From assembly GCF_026212465.1 (NCBI RefSeq), contig NC_080047.1:41280422-41344421 (forward strand): a DNA stretch of 64,000 nucleotides, read 5' to 3'. The notes under the pieces are model-generated. The model made no database searches. It was not told the origin of the DNA and saw only the letters and a program-made list of their open reading frames with translations. The stretch comes from Amaranthus tricolor. Taxonomy: Eukaryota; Streptophyta; Magnoliopsida; Caryophyllales; Amaranthaceae. The translations under genes and the position numbers were made by a program. How positions within the stretch are numbered: the first letter of the stretch is position 1; each line of letters opens with the position of its first letter. Shown here piece by piece: positions 1-11,640 of this stretch.

Positions 1-60
1 ACATAAGCGTTACTAAGGGAAGCGGCAGTGCGATAAGCAAAAATATCATAGAAAAACATT

Positions 61-558
61 TTAGATCTTATCAAGCTTCTTTGTTTTGACGACTGGATTG
101 GCTTTGGCTATGATACTTTGAGCAGCAGCCTGATAATCAAATGGGCAATCATGTTTGTCAGAGTATCGGTGAGTGGCGCAGAAAAGATTTCCACACTTGC
201 AGCTGAAACCAGTCACGCCAACCCGTTTACGGCATGTGCAACATCTTCTTGGACCAGATTTCTTTGGCTCGGAAGGCTGTCCGAGGGTTGAGTCACTAGA
301 TACTTGAACATTTACATCTTTCGTAAATACTTCTCCGGACTTTACAGCAGCAGCAACGGCTTCTTTTCCCTTGGAGGTCCCATTCAAAATGTTATCAAAA
401 GAAGAGACTGCAAGCCTTTCTTGTTCCTCTTTGAGAACTGTATCTCGGTGGCATTTGGAACACATATTCCTTGTTGCTGCACGTCCAAAGAACCCACAAT
501 TGTTAATGCAAAGGATTGGTTGGTCTGGTGTTTGGCATCCTGTCTCATTATGATCCAT
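61..558 (-). CDS. A20/AN1 zinc-finger stress-associated protein (SAP)
   Basis: A 165-aa protein in a single coding exon. The open frame runs 18 codons further upstream, but I chose the ATG at 556-558 because plant SAPs start at this MDH.. methionine, just before the A20 finger. The A20 finger has Cys17, Cys21, Cys33 and Cys36 (C-x3-C-x11-C-x2-C). A low-complexity linker follows, then an AN1 finger with Cys106, Cys109, Cys120, Cys122, Cys127, His130, His136 and Cys138. All zinc ligands are present and the length is usual for the family. Plant SAPs bind ubiquitin through A20, some act as E3 ligases, and many are induced by cold, salt or drought; these roles are family knowledge, not seen here. 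The last residues are Lys-rich (KTKKLDKI). The coding exon probably follows a 5'-UTR intron. Confidence 0.93.
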   Translation of the reverse strand: MDHNETGCQTPDQPILCINNCGFFGRAATRNMCSKCHRDTVLKEEQERLAVSSFDNILNGTSKGKEAVAAAVKSGEVFTKDVNVQVSSDSTLGQPSEPKKSGPRRCCTCRKRVGVTGFSCKCGNLFCATHRYSDKHDCPFDYQAAAQSIIAKANPVVKTKKLDKI

Positions 559-2340
559 TTTCTTTTTATCTGTCATAGAAGAAAATGTAACAATCATCAA
601 ATGACTATTCAACTTCTATTTTCCTGCATTGAAGAAAACTTCACACCCATCTGAAGACACAAGGAGTATATATTTTCTATTTTCCTGCCGTTGGGAAAAG
701 TTAACACCAATCGAAAGACCATAGCCATTTCCTATATAATATTCCTGTCATTGAAGAAAACTTAACGACAAACAAAAGAAAACATCCATTTTCTAGTTCC
801 ATGTCATACAAAAAACTTAACACCCATCTAAAGACAATATCCATTTTCTAATCTGCTGTCATATAAGAAAAGTTAACACACAACCAAAAACAAACAACCA
901 TTTCAATTTTCTGTCATAGAAGAAAACTCTACACCCATCAAAAAACAATATCAATTTTCTATTTTTCTGTCAGAAGAAACTTAACACCCATCACAAAACA
1001 ATACCGATTCATCAATCTTACAGCCACATGCAATCTACAACAGATATCATCATAAGCAAACCATTAAACCAAGAAAACTAAGTCTTAAAATGCTAAACGA
1101 GCATATTTTCAACAAACAAAATCTAACCATACGTATTCTTAACCCAAAAAATTTCAACATACCAGCAAATGATTCCTAAAAGCAATCAATCGGCAAGAAA
1201 CAAAGCCACTAGTTTGTTATATACGCCTTGAGTCTTGGTACGATTCATGTATGGCCAAGGCTCAAGTGTGTGTTTTGAATTTTGATGACTATGTATGCAG
1301 TGAAGCTTAGAGCGCCAAAAGGAGCAATTTAAGAAAAAGGAAGCAAAAGTTGCGTTTTGAGGCAGAAACCTGAGCGAGGACTCGTTGCATGCTATTGGGA
1401 GCCTACGCGTGTTTGCTCTGCTTTCGGCAGTTACTCTTATGGGGTGGATCTTTGGGGCTTGAGCTTGGTATCAATCGATGTATTGGTTAGTCTTGATTCT
1501 TAAATACATGACTAAACCTCTAGCCTAAACACACTTAAAGATAATTCCTAGTTCCTACTCTTGGACTTCCTCCATTGTAGTTCCTCTTATGAGTTCTTGG
1601 AGAACTTCACTGATTGGTTGATATCTTAATATTACAATCTAGACCTAGAAAGGACGTAACTGACAATGACTGAATCTTGGTAAACCTTGTGTTGATCGTT
1701 TGCATTAAATTGCTTTGTTCTTGCATTGAAATCCCTAATTTTCTGTTTTCAAAGTTTAACCCCAATCAAGGGCAATGACCAATGATCTTGGGCAATTCAA
1801 GATTGATTCTGAATCCTTTGCTTAATCAAAGCTTCAAAATTGTAAATCTTGTAAGCCCAACTCTACAAAATTGCATAATTAAGTTGTTTGTGTGCAGTAG
1901 TTAACACTTCTTGATGATAGCACAACAACAACCTAAGCACCAACATAAATGATTTTCAATGAAGTTTTAAAAAAGCAAATCAACTTGAGCCCAATTTTTA
2001 AACTATCCACAAACTACCCCTAAAAAAACTACCAATTCATACTCAGTTTAAAGATTTGGCAACGAATCATGAACCATTTTAGAAACCAGCAACCTTAAAA
2101 TAATCTCAATTCGGTCCAGATTTAATTTCAAAAATGAAATGAAATGAATTAAAAAAAAAAACTAAAATTTTAAATCACAACAAAAGAAAAAAACCATGAA
2201 ATATACAAAAAAAATCAGCAGAAATTCTAAATCAAACAAACAACAAATAAACACTAACTCAAAAAATGGAAATGGAGGGAAAGAAAAAATAACCTGAAAG
2301 GCAGGGAACGATAAGGGAGAAAAGTTAGGTTCTGATGAAG
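559..2340 (-). other. Probable 5' leader of the SAP gene with a 1.7-kb intron
   Basis: Upstream of the SAP start codon the minus strand reads TATGACAG just before ATAAAAAG and the ATG, a good 3' splice site with the acceptor G at 570. A donor CAG|GTTATTTT lies at 2293, giving an intron of about 570-2293 and a first non-coding exon from 2294 to about 2340. Many plant SAP genes have a leader intron. This is inference from splice signals only; the transcription start is not fixed. The part from 1010 to 2290 shows nothing else recognisable. Confidence 0.45.
560..1010. repeat. Degenerate ~56-bp tandem array, eight units, in the SAP leader intron
   Basis: Units share CTGTCATAGAAGAAAAC followed by TTAACACCCATC and a T-rich tail. 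The shared core starts near 570, 624, 685, 745, 800, 856, 911 and 967, so the period is 54-61 bp. The first unit contains the predicted 3' splice acceptor of the SAP leader intron. On the minus strand every unit reads as a pyrimidine tract plus TATGACAG or a close variant. Confidence 0.8.
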
Positions 2341-3860
2341 ACAATGTTTAAACTTTGTACAAATACTCTACGGAAACGGGGAATGAATTATTATTAATAA
2401 TAACATTTTTTAGTACAAAAACTTTTCCATTTTTTATATTTGGTCATGATAGAAATTATTCTTTTAAATTCTCATTAACACATTAAATTTATTTTTTTAT
2501 CTTATTCACGCATTTTTCTCATACTTTAACGATATTTGTTTGAAAAAATTATCTAAAATAATTTATTATTTTTTAATTTTTCAATAATAATCCAATCTTT
2601 TTATTTCAACTAATAGGTATTTTAATCTAACATTCAAACAGGTAATTTGAAAAAAAAAAAAAAAAAAACAGCCTCACTCTCTTCTACTACCAACCCACCA
2701 TCACAATCCCTCCCCTTCATGCGATCACCACTCCTCGCCTTCCCCGGCCACTTACACCAACCCCCTTCCCCACTGGCCAATGCTACCAATCTTCTTGCGA
2801 ACTACCATGCATTGTCACTATTTTCCACCATTTCATCATCATCTTCAACCTTCGTAACTCTTTAATGGCTTCATATTCATTTTCTATCTCCACTTCATTT
2901 CAACATAACAACAACACTTCATCTTCAACCTCCAAATTACTTTAATAACTTCCACTAACCTTGCCCTATAATGCCTATGGTAGGGAAATATCTCGGCCTT
3001 GAGGGGATTTGGCGGAGGTGGCGGAACATCGCAAGGGGGAGAGGGTGGCTGGTGGTGGGGTGGTGGAGAGGGAGCTGAGGAAGATTGGGAAGGTGGCACT
3101 AATGGAGGATAAGGGTTTTGAATTTTTTTTATTGAACTTTTTTCCTCAGGTAATTTTAGATTTTAGTAAAAAACACCATTTATACTTGAGTATTGTTCAT
3201 GGTTAATAAATACACGGATAATTATAGGAAAATTAATTCGATAAAGATTAGATTATTTTGAGCAATTTTTTCTATTTATTTTTATCGCAATTTTCTTACT
3301 TTTCTCACAAAATGCATATAGAAAAAAATTGTCTGAATGGGTAGAGTATACATAACATAATCAACAACGAAAAACAATTTCTAAAAATCTCCATTATAAA
3401 TAGGCTTAAACAATAAATTTAATTATAACTGATAATGATATTTTTTTATTAACATGCAAGAATTAAGTATAAGTATTTAAAAAAGGAGATACGATATTAT
3501 CAAATTAAGTAAGAGTCGATAAGTAAATATGAAATAGCCTATTATTGTGATCCATATTGGTCATCTTTCCATAAATTTACATGAACATTTTATGTACAGT
3601 ACGGCTGAGAGAAAAGATAGCAAATCAATTTTGTTGGTGTAAATTTTGACAGGATAAAATGTTGACACATCATGTAAATGATTAAGACACCACACCTACA
3701 TGATTTCCAAGTTCCCCACCTAAGATTCCTCAAATTTAAGCAACCAAATCATTTTTTTTTGTTTTTATCACCCTTGGACTATTTTTTTTTTTTTTTTTAC
3801 AAATATGAAAAGTGTAATTATGAGATAATTTGAATTTAGTATGTATAGTGAGAATAAAAC
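2341..3860. other. Intergenic, no gene recognised
   Basis: AT-rich sequence with an A-run at 2649-2668. Short open frames at 2647-3206 are Pro/Ser or Gly/Glu rich on opposite strands and have no recognisable domain. The region could include the SAP promoter, but no clear TATA box could be assigned. Confidence 0.5.
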
Positions 3861-4262
3861 ACAAATTCTAGAAGGTCTCACATTGAGTCAATTTATCTTG
3901 GATTGTCTTAATGTATATTTATAGTTTTAAAGTGATTATTTATAATTTTAAATTAATTACTTATAACCTTAAAGGGTCAATTATAACATTAAAGTAATTA
4001 CTTTTTATAGTTCTAAAATAATTATGTTATCTTAAAATATGTTATCTTAAAAGTAATCACATACAATCTTAACATAACAAATTATAACCTTAAAGTAATC
4101 ACTTATAGTTCTAAAGAAATTATTTTTTATAGTCTTAAAGTGATAACTTATAACCTTATAAAGTAATCATTTACAATTTTAAATTGATTAATCACAAAAA
4201 TAAGCTAAGTAAAATGTAATATCCAATCTCATGATGAGACAGTCTTATACAAAACTTGTCGA
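3860..4262. mobile_element. MITE of the 'GAGAC..GTCTC' family, copy 1
   Basis: The right end reads TCTCATGATGAGACAGTCTT and then ATACAAAACTTG; the left end carries AGGTCTCACATTGAG. The interior is a run of 'TATAACCTTAAAGTAATCACT'-like phrases repeated about ten times with drift. The ends and interior recur at 28.1, 29.0, 32.7, 40.6, 61.3 and 61.5 kb, so this is a dispersed family. Boundaries are approximate. Confidence 0.55.
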
Positions 4263-5760
4263 GGATAAAACTATATATGATTAAATAAGTTCAATGTATG
4301 GTATGTATCTAGTAAAAAGAACTAATGCATAAAGGAAAAAGTGCCAATAAAAGAAATATATACTTCTACATCATAAAAAAAATTAATTCTTATAACAAAG
4401 ATAAGATAGCACATAATATAACCTTATTTTTATAAATTATGAATTATATATATCATGTTGGAGTTTTACTAATCCAAAGCATAAATCAAAATACCTAATA
4501 CTTTACAATATCTAATTAATATATAAAACTTGTTTGTTGGCTCCACAATAATAAAGAAAGTATGCAGTCTTTGGTCTACATAATACCACCTCTATCCTTG
4601 TGAGAGGCTAATTAAAGGTGGCAAGGATTATAAATTAAGACTTAAAGAGAGTTATTATTAATTTATAATTGTAGCTTTTAGTGATGTATTAAATTTAGTT
4701 TACTTAAATAAAAATTTAAGAACTAAATCTCAATTCATGTCTATCTAGTGAGAAATATTTATTTTTATTTTATAATCTTTTAATTATCAGTACATAAGTA
4801 AATATTTTCTAATTTGTTCAAAAGTAAACCTTTTTTTTTTTTAACAAAAGTCATAAATTAAACTTTTATAATTAATTAGTGATAAAAATTCACTTATGAA
4901 CTGTAAAGTGTTGTGGATATGAATATATGATAACACAATTAGAGAAGGAAGATGCGATAATAACAAAGCACAGCAGCTCCTCTCTGATTTTCTTTTTGGT
5001 TTTATGTAGTGTTCTTTCCATGACACTTCATGCCCATTGCATCCTTTTCACTTCCATCATCAAAGAAAACTAAGGAATGATTCACTAGCGGTCATCAAAC
5101 ACACCACACATTAAATTTTTAATTATATTTTATCATTTATTTCTTCTTGAGAAATCAAAATAAATATGTAAAATATTAATTATTTTCAAATTCTATACTA
5201 GATTATCTTGAAAAGTTAAAGTTATTGATAACAAAGAGAATTTGTTAATTTTTATATAAAATAAAAGTATTTATTATTGGTAAATTGGATTCTACTATTA
5301 TATAATCTATTAAAGATGAAGTTTAATTCCACTGTCATTTTTTAGAAGGGAGACAAATAAAATAATTTCATTGATTGTAGTATGCTTACATGGCAGATTA
5401 CTTACATCACTATAATTTTCAATCAAGATAAGAAAACAAAACTATTAAATATGACAATAAATATATGTGATAAATTCATTTAAGGAAATATTTTATTAAT
5501 TATAGTCAATTAGTAGTAATAAATAATAGTGTAACAAAATACAGCAAAAAGCAGTTGAATTTTCTATTTTTATGCTTCCTAAAATATTTATTTTAGTTAA
5601 ATTTTTTTATTTCCTTATACCTAAACCTTAATTATTTATAATATTTGTAAAAACTAATTAATTGATAGATTAACAAAATTATTAGTTTCATTGTTTAAAT
5701 TTTATTATAATGTCAAACATTTTTAATAGTTTTTTTATGTCATTGTTTAGACGATATACA
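4263..5760. other. AT-rich intergenic, nothing recognised
   Basis: No open frame with a recognisable domain, no tRNA and no clear terminal repeats. The small minus-strand frame at 4841-5026 looks like chance. Confidence 0.5.
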
Positions 5761-6186
5761 ATACTCCTTCAGTTTTTTAAGTTGTAGCCACAAAGAATAT
5801 TCATGGAAATAAAAAAAAAATCTTTTAAATGATAAATATATTATTTTATTTAATAATAACTTTGATGGAGAAAAAGTGAAGACCATAAGTGTTACACAAA
5901 CATTGAAATAAGTGAAAAAAATATAAGGATCATAACTATTAAAAAATATTTAAATAAAATTAGTGGGAAACATGTAGGGACTATAAGCATAATAAAAATG
6001 TTAAAATGAAGTTTGTGGGAAATATTTGGGGACCATAAACATTATTGAAATATTAAAATGAGGATACACAAGGTTAATTATGTCCAAAATTTATGATATA
6101 AATAGAAAAATTTTTAATCAAAACAACAAATGGAGCAATTCAAAATGGTAAATGGGAACAATTTTAAGGAACAACGAAAGTAATAT
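5761..6186. mobile_element. Stowaway-like MITE with internal tandem repeats
   Basis: The left end ATACTCCTTCAGTTTTTTAA and the right end TTTTAAGGAACAACGAAAGT are degenerate inverted copies of the common plant CTCCCTCCGTTCC..AAGT terminus. The middle holds about three ~65-bp units beginning GGGGACCATAA or similar with 'AAATATTAAAATGA'. No coding capacity. Confidence 0.5.
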
Positions 6187-7234
6187 AAATTAAGTTTCAA
6201 TGAATGATCAAAATCCATCTAACCTAAGTGTCACAAAGGAATATCATTTATACAAAAGAACACATGCATGTCAAGTTAGTCCAAAATATGATTAATGGTG
6301 AGATTATTTACTTTAAATTAGTTTGATAAGATATAAGTTTTTTGTATTTTGTAGAGAACTTAAATTTAACTACGGAGCAAAGCTAGGAAATGATAAAGAC
6401 AATAATATCAATTCAAAAAATTTTATTTCACTTACTAGACAATTTTATTCTTTATTTTAAGTTTATCTACAAACTACTCCTATTTAAATTAATTACACAT
6501 TAAAATGTCATATTACCATATTTTAACAATTATTACTTCATTTTTATTATATCGTATATTTATTATTAAACACCCTTGAAAAATATATTTATATATATCT
6601 TCATATTAAGAATTCCGTATATTGTATAAAGTTTTATACTAGGATTTTAATAGCTATTAGTAATAGGTAGGTTACCTGTAGGTAAAAATAGCTAATCTCC
6701 AACTTTTAGGATCGTAAATAACTAAATGTCATTACCCATCATTTAATGATTATAATAAAATTTTTTAAGTGCAATATTAAATTGAAATTTTAGAAGTTTC
6801 AATCAATAATTACAAATTAGTTGAGTAGATGATGATAAAGTTGGCACGAGTAACGATGTGTTTCAATAACGGCCACTAATTAATGGTTTAATTTGGTACA
6901 ATTTGTGCGATTCTCTCCCTCAATAAACTAATTCAGTCTAATCATTATACTTAATGCGCCTTGCCGCTTGCTTTAATTCATCCTGTTTTTTCCTTTATTA
7001 ACATCTATCTCGACTCCTTAATAACTACTTCATTTCATTTAGTAATTACTACGTTAAATTCATTTTAAAAATGGTAAATTATTATCCAAAATTAGAATTA
7101 ATGTAAAATGAGTGAGATAAAGTAAAATGACAATTAATGCAAAATAAGTGTGGTAAAGAGAGTATCTTAAGTCAATTAGTTAGAAGAAGTATTATATTTT
7201 TTAGGCATAATTATTTTCAGTGTCTTTTATATTA
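6187..7234. other. AT-rich intergenic, nothing recognised
   Basis: No gene-like frame, no RNA gene and no clear repeat boundary seen. Confidence 0.45.
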
Positions 7235-7626
7235 TTATCGACTCGCTATTCCCTTGTTCGACGAAGGTAATCTATGTCCGAGCTGCAACAATCCCATAAT
7301 GAATAAATTGGGGAATCACATGGTCCATTGCTCCAGTGAGGTTGGTGTGAAGTTTTGGCACAATTTGGTTCCAAACATGCTTGTAGATATCTATCACAAA
7401 GCTGGGATTTCAGTCTGTAAGGAGGCACCAATGGGGTTTTATTCAAAGGCAGGGAATGTTCTTAGGCCTGTGGATCTCGTTCTGTTTAATTGGCTTCATG
7501 AAAAGATGCATATGTGGATGTCACTGCAGGTTCACCCTTTGCTGGCACAAGAGTCTCCTCATGGGTACCTGGTGCTTCTTTAGCCAATGTTGCAGATAAA
7601 AAGAGAAAGAAATACTCTGCTAAGGG
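7235..7626 (+). pseudogene. Relic of a reverse-transcriptase-related protein C-terminus
   Basis: The open frame contains LAIPLFDEG, then CPSC...NHMVHC and KFWHN, KEAPMGFYSK and LRPVDLVLFNW. A CxxC..GxHxxxC / RHN-like block followed by RPADxxxxxW is the pattern I associate with the C-terminal zinc-knuckle region of LINE-like reverse-transcriptase proteins in plants. After about 7503 the homology continues in another frame (DAYVDVTAGSPFAGTRVSSW, then KKRKKYSAK), so a frameshift lies near 7500. The relic ends abruptly at 7624, where a foldback MITE starts. No start codon or upstream domain is visible. Family assignment is from memory of motif order and is moderate. Confidence 0.5.
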
Positions 7627-8224
7627 GGTGTCTGGCAATTGGTTATTTGCCGTTGGGGGTTGGCTTTTTTAGTTGGCTTGTTTGACCAGCTGGAAATGTT
7701 GAATGTTTTTTGTTGGCTTTTAAGTTAACTGAAAAACCCGGGTGTTTGTAGAGATGTTTGATAAATTTGAGTATTGACTGTTGGCCATTTATAAGAGAAA
7801 AAGTGGGCCAACAAGCCAAAAACTAACCAAAAAAGTTAGTTGGAGCAACTTTTTTATTTTGGAGCTGTTTGGTTTATAACTTTTGACTTAGCTTTTAGGT
7901 TAGCTTTTAGCTTTTGGCTTGTGGTTTATTGGTTGGTCAAAAAGCTGAAAAAAAGTGTTTGATAAATGACTTTTAAAGAAATTGAAAAATTGGCTTTTAA
8001 GCCAAAATGAAAAAGCTGCTCCAGCTAGCTTTTTTGATTGGTTTTTGACTTGTTGGTCCACTTTTTCGTTAATATACAGTCAACAGCCGATACTCAAATT
8101 TACCAAATATCTCCACAAGCAGCTGGCTTTTTCAGCTAAGTTAAAAGGCAATAAAATAACCAATATTTTTAGTTGGTTAAACATGCCAACTGCCAACAAC
8201 CAACATCCAATTGTCAAACACCCC
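7625..8224. mobile_element. 600-bp foldback MITE (hAT-like ends)
   Basis: Ends are GGGGTGTCTGGCAATTGG and CCAATTGTCAAACACCCC, inverted with two mismatches. The inverted match continues inward for about 230 bp: 7625-7855 pairs with 7985-8224. The loop 7856-7984 contains a GTTTGGTTTATAACTTTTGA-type sequence that may be a second, nested element. No open frame of interest. A target duplication was not found. A related element lies in laccase intron 1. Confidence 0.75.
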
Positions 8225-8556
8225 TTTTGACTTAAAAGCTCTGCTTTAATTTTGACTCCCTGAAGAAGCAAACTCGAATTAAAAAAGAGAGCAAAGCAGA
8301 TAAGGTCAAACTGATTTCGACCCACTTAACTCGTTTAGAGCTTTTGTTTTCATTTTAGAGTTTTTATTTTTTAACATTGACTATATCTTATTTTAGGCCT
8401 CAATTTAAAACTTTTTATTTATAAGTTGTTCATTTTGTATATAGTATGAAAATATATGAAAATTTAAATGTATTAAGTTTAGGATATACTTATTGATTTA
8501 ACTCGAAATTAACTCGTTAAATTAAATGAATTATACAAGTTTGTTTAAGGTGTATA
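8225..8556. other. Intergenic, nothing recognised
   Basis: AT-rich sequence between the foldback MITE and the left Copia LTR. No gene or RNA seen. Confidence 0.4.
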
Positions 8557-8740
8557 TGAATAAAATCATATTGCGGAAATAAAGATTAATTTTGGTTTTG
8601 AATACTTGGTTTGTATTGAATGAATAATAGTAATTACATTAGGATATATACACAAATTAGTGAAGTAAATATGGCAAAAGGAATAAAATAAAATAACAAG
8701 TTTCCCAAAGTATATTTAGGAAATATTCTATGTTCCTATA
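8557..8740 (-). repeat. Copia 3' LTR
   Basis: The 184-bp sequence matches 18226-18407. Its element-start end reads TATAGGAACATAG, where TA replaces the expected TG. The polypurine tract TTGAGGGGGAG adjoins it. Both LTRs share ATTAGGATATATACACAAAT. Confidence 0.8.
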
Positions 8741-8747
8741 CTCCCCC

Positions 8748-10911
8748 TCAAGTTAGGTCATACATTTCACCAAGACCTAACTTGCACGTTGCATCTTCAA
8801 ATGCTTCAGATGCCACTGCCTTGGTGATGATATACGCCAACTGATTCTTTGATCGAATAAATGGGAGACAAACAATCTTTGTTATCAAGTTTCTTCTTTA
8901 TAAAATGTCTATAAATTTCAACTTGTTTAGTTCGATCGTGCGGGACTGGGTTCCCAGAGATACTAATAGCTGCTTTGTTATCACAATAAAGATTACATGC
9001 CCCCTTTTGAGGAAAATTCAATTCAACTAGTAGTTTCCTAATCCAGAGAATCTTAGTGATACCCTTGGCAATTCCTCGAAATTCTGCCTCAGCACTTGAT
9101 AGAGCAACAACTTTCTGTTTCTTGCTTTTCCAGGTGACAAGGTTACCCTCCACTAGAGTAAAGTACCCAGACGTGGATTTCCTATCATCTTTGTCTCCTA
9201 CCTAATCTGCATTGGTGTAGCCTAGAAGGTCAAGGTTATCATTTTTTCCAAATACAAGACCCCGACTACATGTACCCTTTAGATACCTTAGAGTTCTCAT
9301 TATGGCTGTCATGTGTTGTATTTGAGGCATGTGCATGAATCTACTCACTACACCAACAGCATAAGCAATATCAGGTCTTGTATGGGAGAGGTAGATAAGT
9401 TTCTCTACCATTCTTCTATAGCGATCCTTATCTGTCAACTTTGCACCCTCAATTATTTAAAGCCTATGATTAGCTACAATGGGTGTCTTTGCTGGCTTAC
9501 AATCAAGCATGCCAGTCTCTGCTAGTAGATCAAGAATGTACCTCCTCTGACAAATAAAAATTTCCCTTTTCGATCTTAGAACCTCAATGCCAAGAAAGTA
9601 TTTCAGGTTCCCCAAATGTTTCATTTCAAACTCACGAAACAACCTTTTTTTCAAATCTCTAATTTCCTCTGCATCATTGCCATATCATCGACATAGATTA
9701 TCAAACATGTAATACGATCCTTTTTCCTTTTTGAGAAACAAAGTGTGATCTGAATTCCTCTGTATATACCCAAACTTTCTTAATAGCGGTAGTGAACCTC
9801 CCAAACCATGCCCTTGGGGATTGTTTCAAACCATACAACGCCTTTCTAAGTTTGCATCCTTCCCTTGGTGCTTTCATATACACTTCTTCTTCAAGTTCAC
9901 CGTGTAGGAATGCATTTTTGACATCAAACTGGTGAAGCAGCCAATCTTTATTTGCAGCTATGGAAAATAAAACCCGAATTGTGTCAATTTTGGCAATTGG
10001 GGAAAAAGTTTCGGAATAATCTACTCCGTAGGTCTGGATGTAGCCTTTGGCTACAAGAAAAGCTTTGTAATTCTCAATGGATCCATCTTCATGATACTTG
10101 ATCGAGAACACCCATCTGCACCCATATGCACCCATCTTCACCTTTCCTATATTTCATTTTTCTTAAGAGCTAACATTTCTTCCTCCATTACTTTCTTCCA
10201 TTTGGGATCTTGAAGTGTCTCTTCAACATTTTTAGGCAAAGCACTAGTATAGAGAGTGGTATTGAAAGCCAAGGCTGTCTGAGATAATGATTCACCATTC
10301 CCTCGGTTGATAGGATACCGAGATTGAAGTGCTTCATATTCAGGATCATACCTCTTCGATGGAACACCTTGTGTGCTCCTTGGAGGTAACTTATACCTGC
10401 TAGATATCTCAACATCGGGCATATCATTAAGCATATTATCAGACAATAGCACATCATCAACGGTATCTCATTAGTTGGCATTATATCGGGCATATCATCT
10501 ATAAACAATTTCAAGTTCAGGTGTTACCTTTGGTACATTAGGATGCTCATTAGATTGGACTGGACTGATATGAGATGAAGATACTATGTGGTCGGTAGCA
10601 GTGTCAGCGGTGTTACCTACTTGCTCTGGAGGGTCCATCCTTACTTCATATGTCAACTAGCTTAGGTCGTCACCAATACTCTTCCCTTGAGGATCAAGCT
10701 GAGAAAAATAATAGGACTCTTTAAAGAATTCACAGTCCATTGTGGTATACAACTTATATGAATTGGGTCAAGACACCGATACCCTTTTTCAGTAACCCCA
10801 TAACCCACAAAGACACATTTAACAACCCGAGGTTGAAGTTTGTTCCTATCCCGCTTGGGGAGATGAACATAAACAACACAACCAAAAATACGAGGGGGTA
10901 GAGAGGGGGTA
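8748..10911 (-). pseudogene. Copia pol fragment: integrase C-terminus, RT, RNase H
   Basis: Read from right to left: the integrase C-terminal block (FGCVVYVHLPK.. FVGY), a hinge, RT with the GCRWVFSIKY..SIENYKAFLVAKG and VDYSETFSPIAK blocks, FDVKNAFLHGELEEEVYM and KALYGLKQSPRAW. Then come the LGNLKYFLGIEV and RPDIAYAVGVVSRFMH blocks and RNase H (ALSSAEAEFRGIA, YCDNKAAISISGNPV). The C-terminus ends at a TGA at 8748-8750 beside the polypurine tract. The frame is broken several times (open pieces at 10452-10147, 10141-9701, 9654-9457, 9438-9202 and 9153-8806), so no polyprotein can be made. Gag, protease and the catalytic part of integrase are absent. Confidence 0.88.
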
Positions 10912-11165
10912 GAGATAGTGTAGTTTTCTTTTTTTTTTGCTTCCGCTTATTTCAATTAGGTTCACATAACGGACACTAAAGAACCATCTCTTCTAGGGTC
11001 GTCAGCGTTCCATCGATAAAGAAATATAATTAAAGCAGAAAACAGTGTCAAGCGAAAGAATCAAGTCAGCGGAAGCCTTTACGTACAACTTGAGAGCCTA
11101 AAGGCCTCTAGACAACCTAATTGAAATAAGCGGAAGCAAAAAAAAAAAGAAAACTACACTATCTC
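10912..11165. repeat. Near-perfect 51-bp inverted repeat around a 151-bp spacer
   Basis: The left arm 10912-10962 and right arm 11114-11165 are reverse complements except for one base in a T/A run (10 versus 11). The arms contain GAGATAGTGTAGTTTTC and GCTTCCGCTTATTTCAATTA. The structure sits exactly between the Copia integrase relic and the outer end of the Gypsy LTR. The arm could form a long hairpin. Confidence 0.85.
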
Positions 11166-11439
11166 CTGTTACATAAGTACGGAGTTTCTTTCTACTCATA
11201 ATCCAATACAAAAGATAAAAACATAGTCTTGATGATTACGGGTTCTAAGTCAAGCCCTCACTCCAGACCCCACCTGCAATCAACCTTCTAGTCGTCGTAT
11301 GACAACACACAGTAGGTTCCAAAGAAACAAACCAATACACGTTAGAGACTTCATACAAATATCAATCAGGTTGAATACAAGCAATATGTTTATCCTAGCA
11401 TGTATAGGCTCTATTACATTCATTATTAGTTAATCTTAA

Positions 11440-11640
11440 CTTGTAACGTTGTCTGTCCTATTCGGGTCGTTCAAATATAAATCATTCAGTATTAGATAAT
11501 TCCAACTTGTAACGTTGCCCGTCCTGTTCGGGTCGTTCAAGTATAAATCCAAATCCTTTTGGAGGAATACACTTGGGAGAGCTAATCCCAAGGCAACCAC
11601 CGACCTAAGACGTTGCCCGTCCTGTTCGGGTCGTCAAAGG
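11440..11640. repeat. Three-copy ACGTTGCCCGTCCTGTTCGG motif
   Basis: Copies at about 11447, 11512 and 11610 share CGTTG(C/T)C(T/C)GTCCT(G/A)TTCGGGTCGT. The first two are each followed by TCAAATATAAATC or a variant. They lie in the Gypsy LTR; a regulatory role is possible but unproven. Confidence 0.6.

Noticed and set aside
304..654. Plus-strand frames opposite the SAP gene
   Set aside because: Shadows of the SAP coding strand with no domain of their own.
2647..3206. Pro/Ser-rich and Gly/Glu-rich small frames
   Set aside because: Low complexity, overlapping frames on both strands, an A-run just after the start and no recognisable homology.
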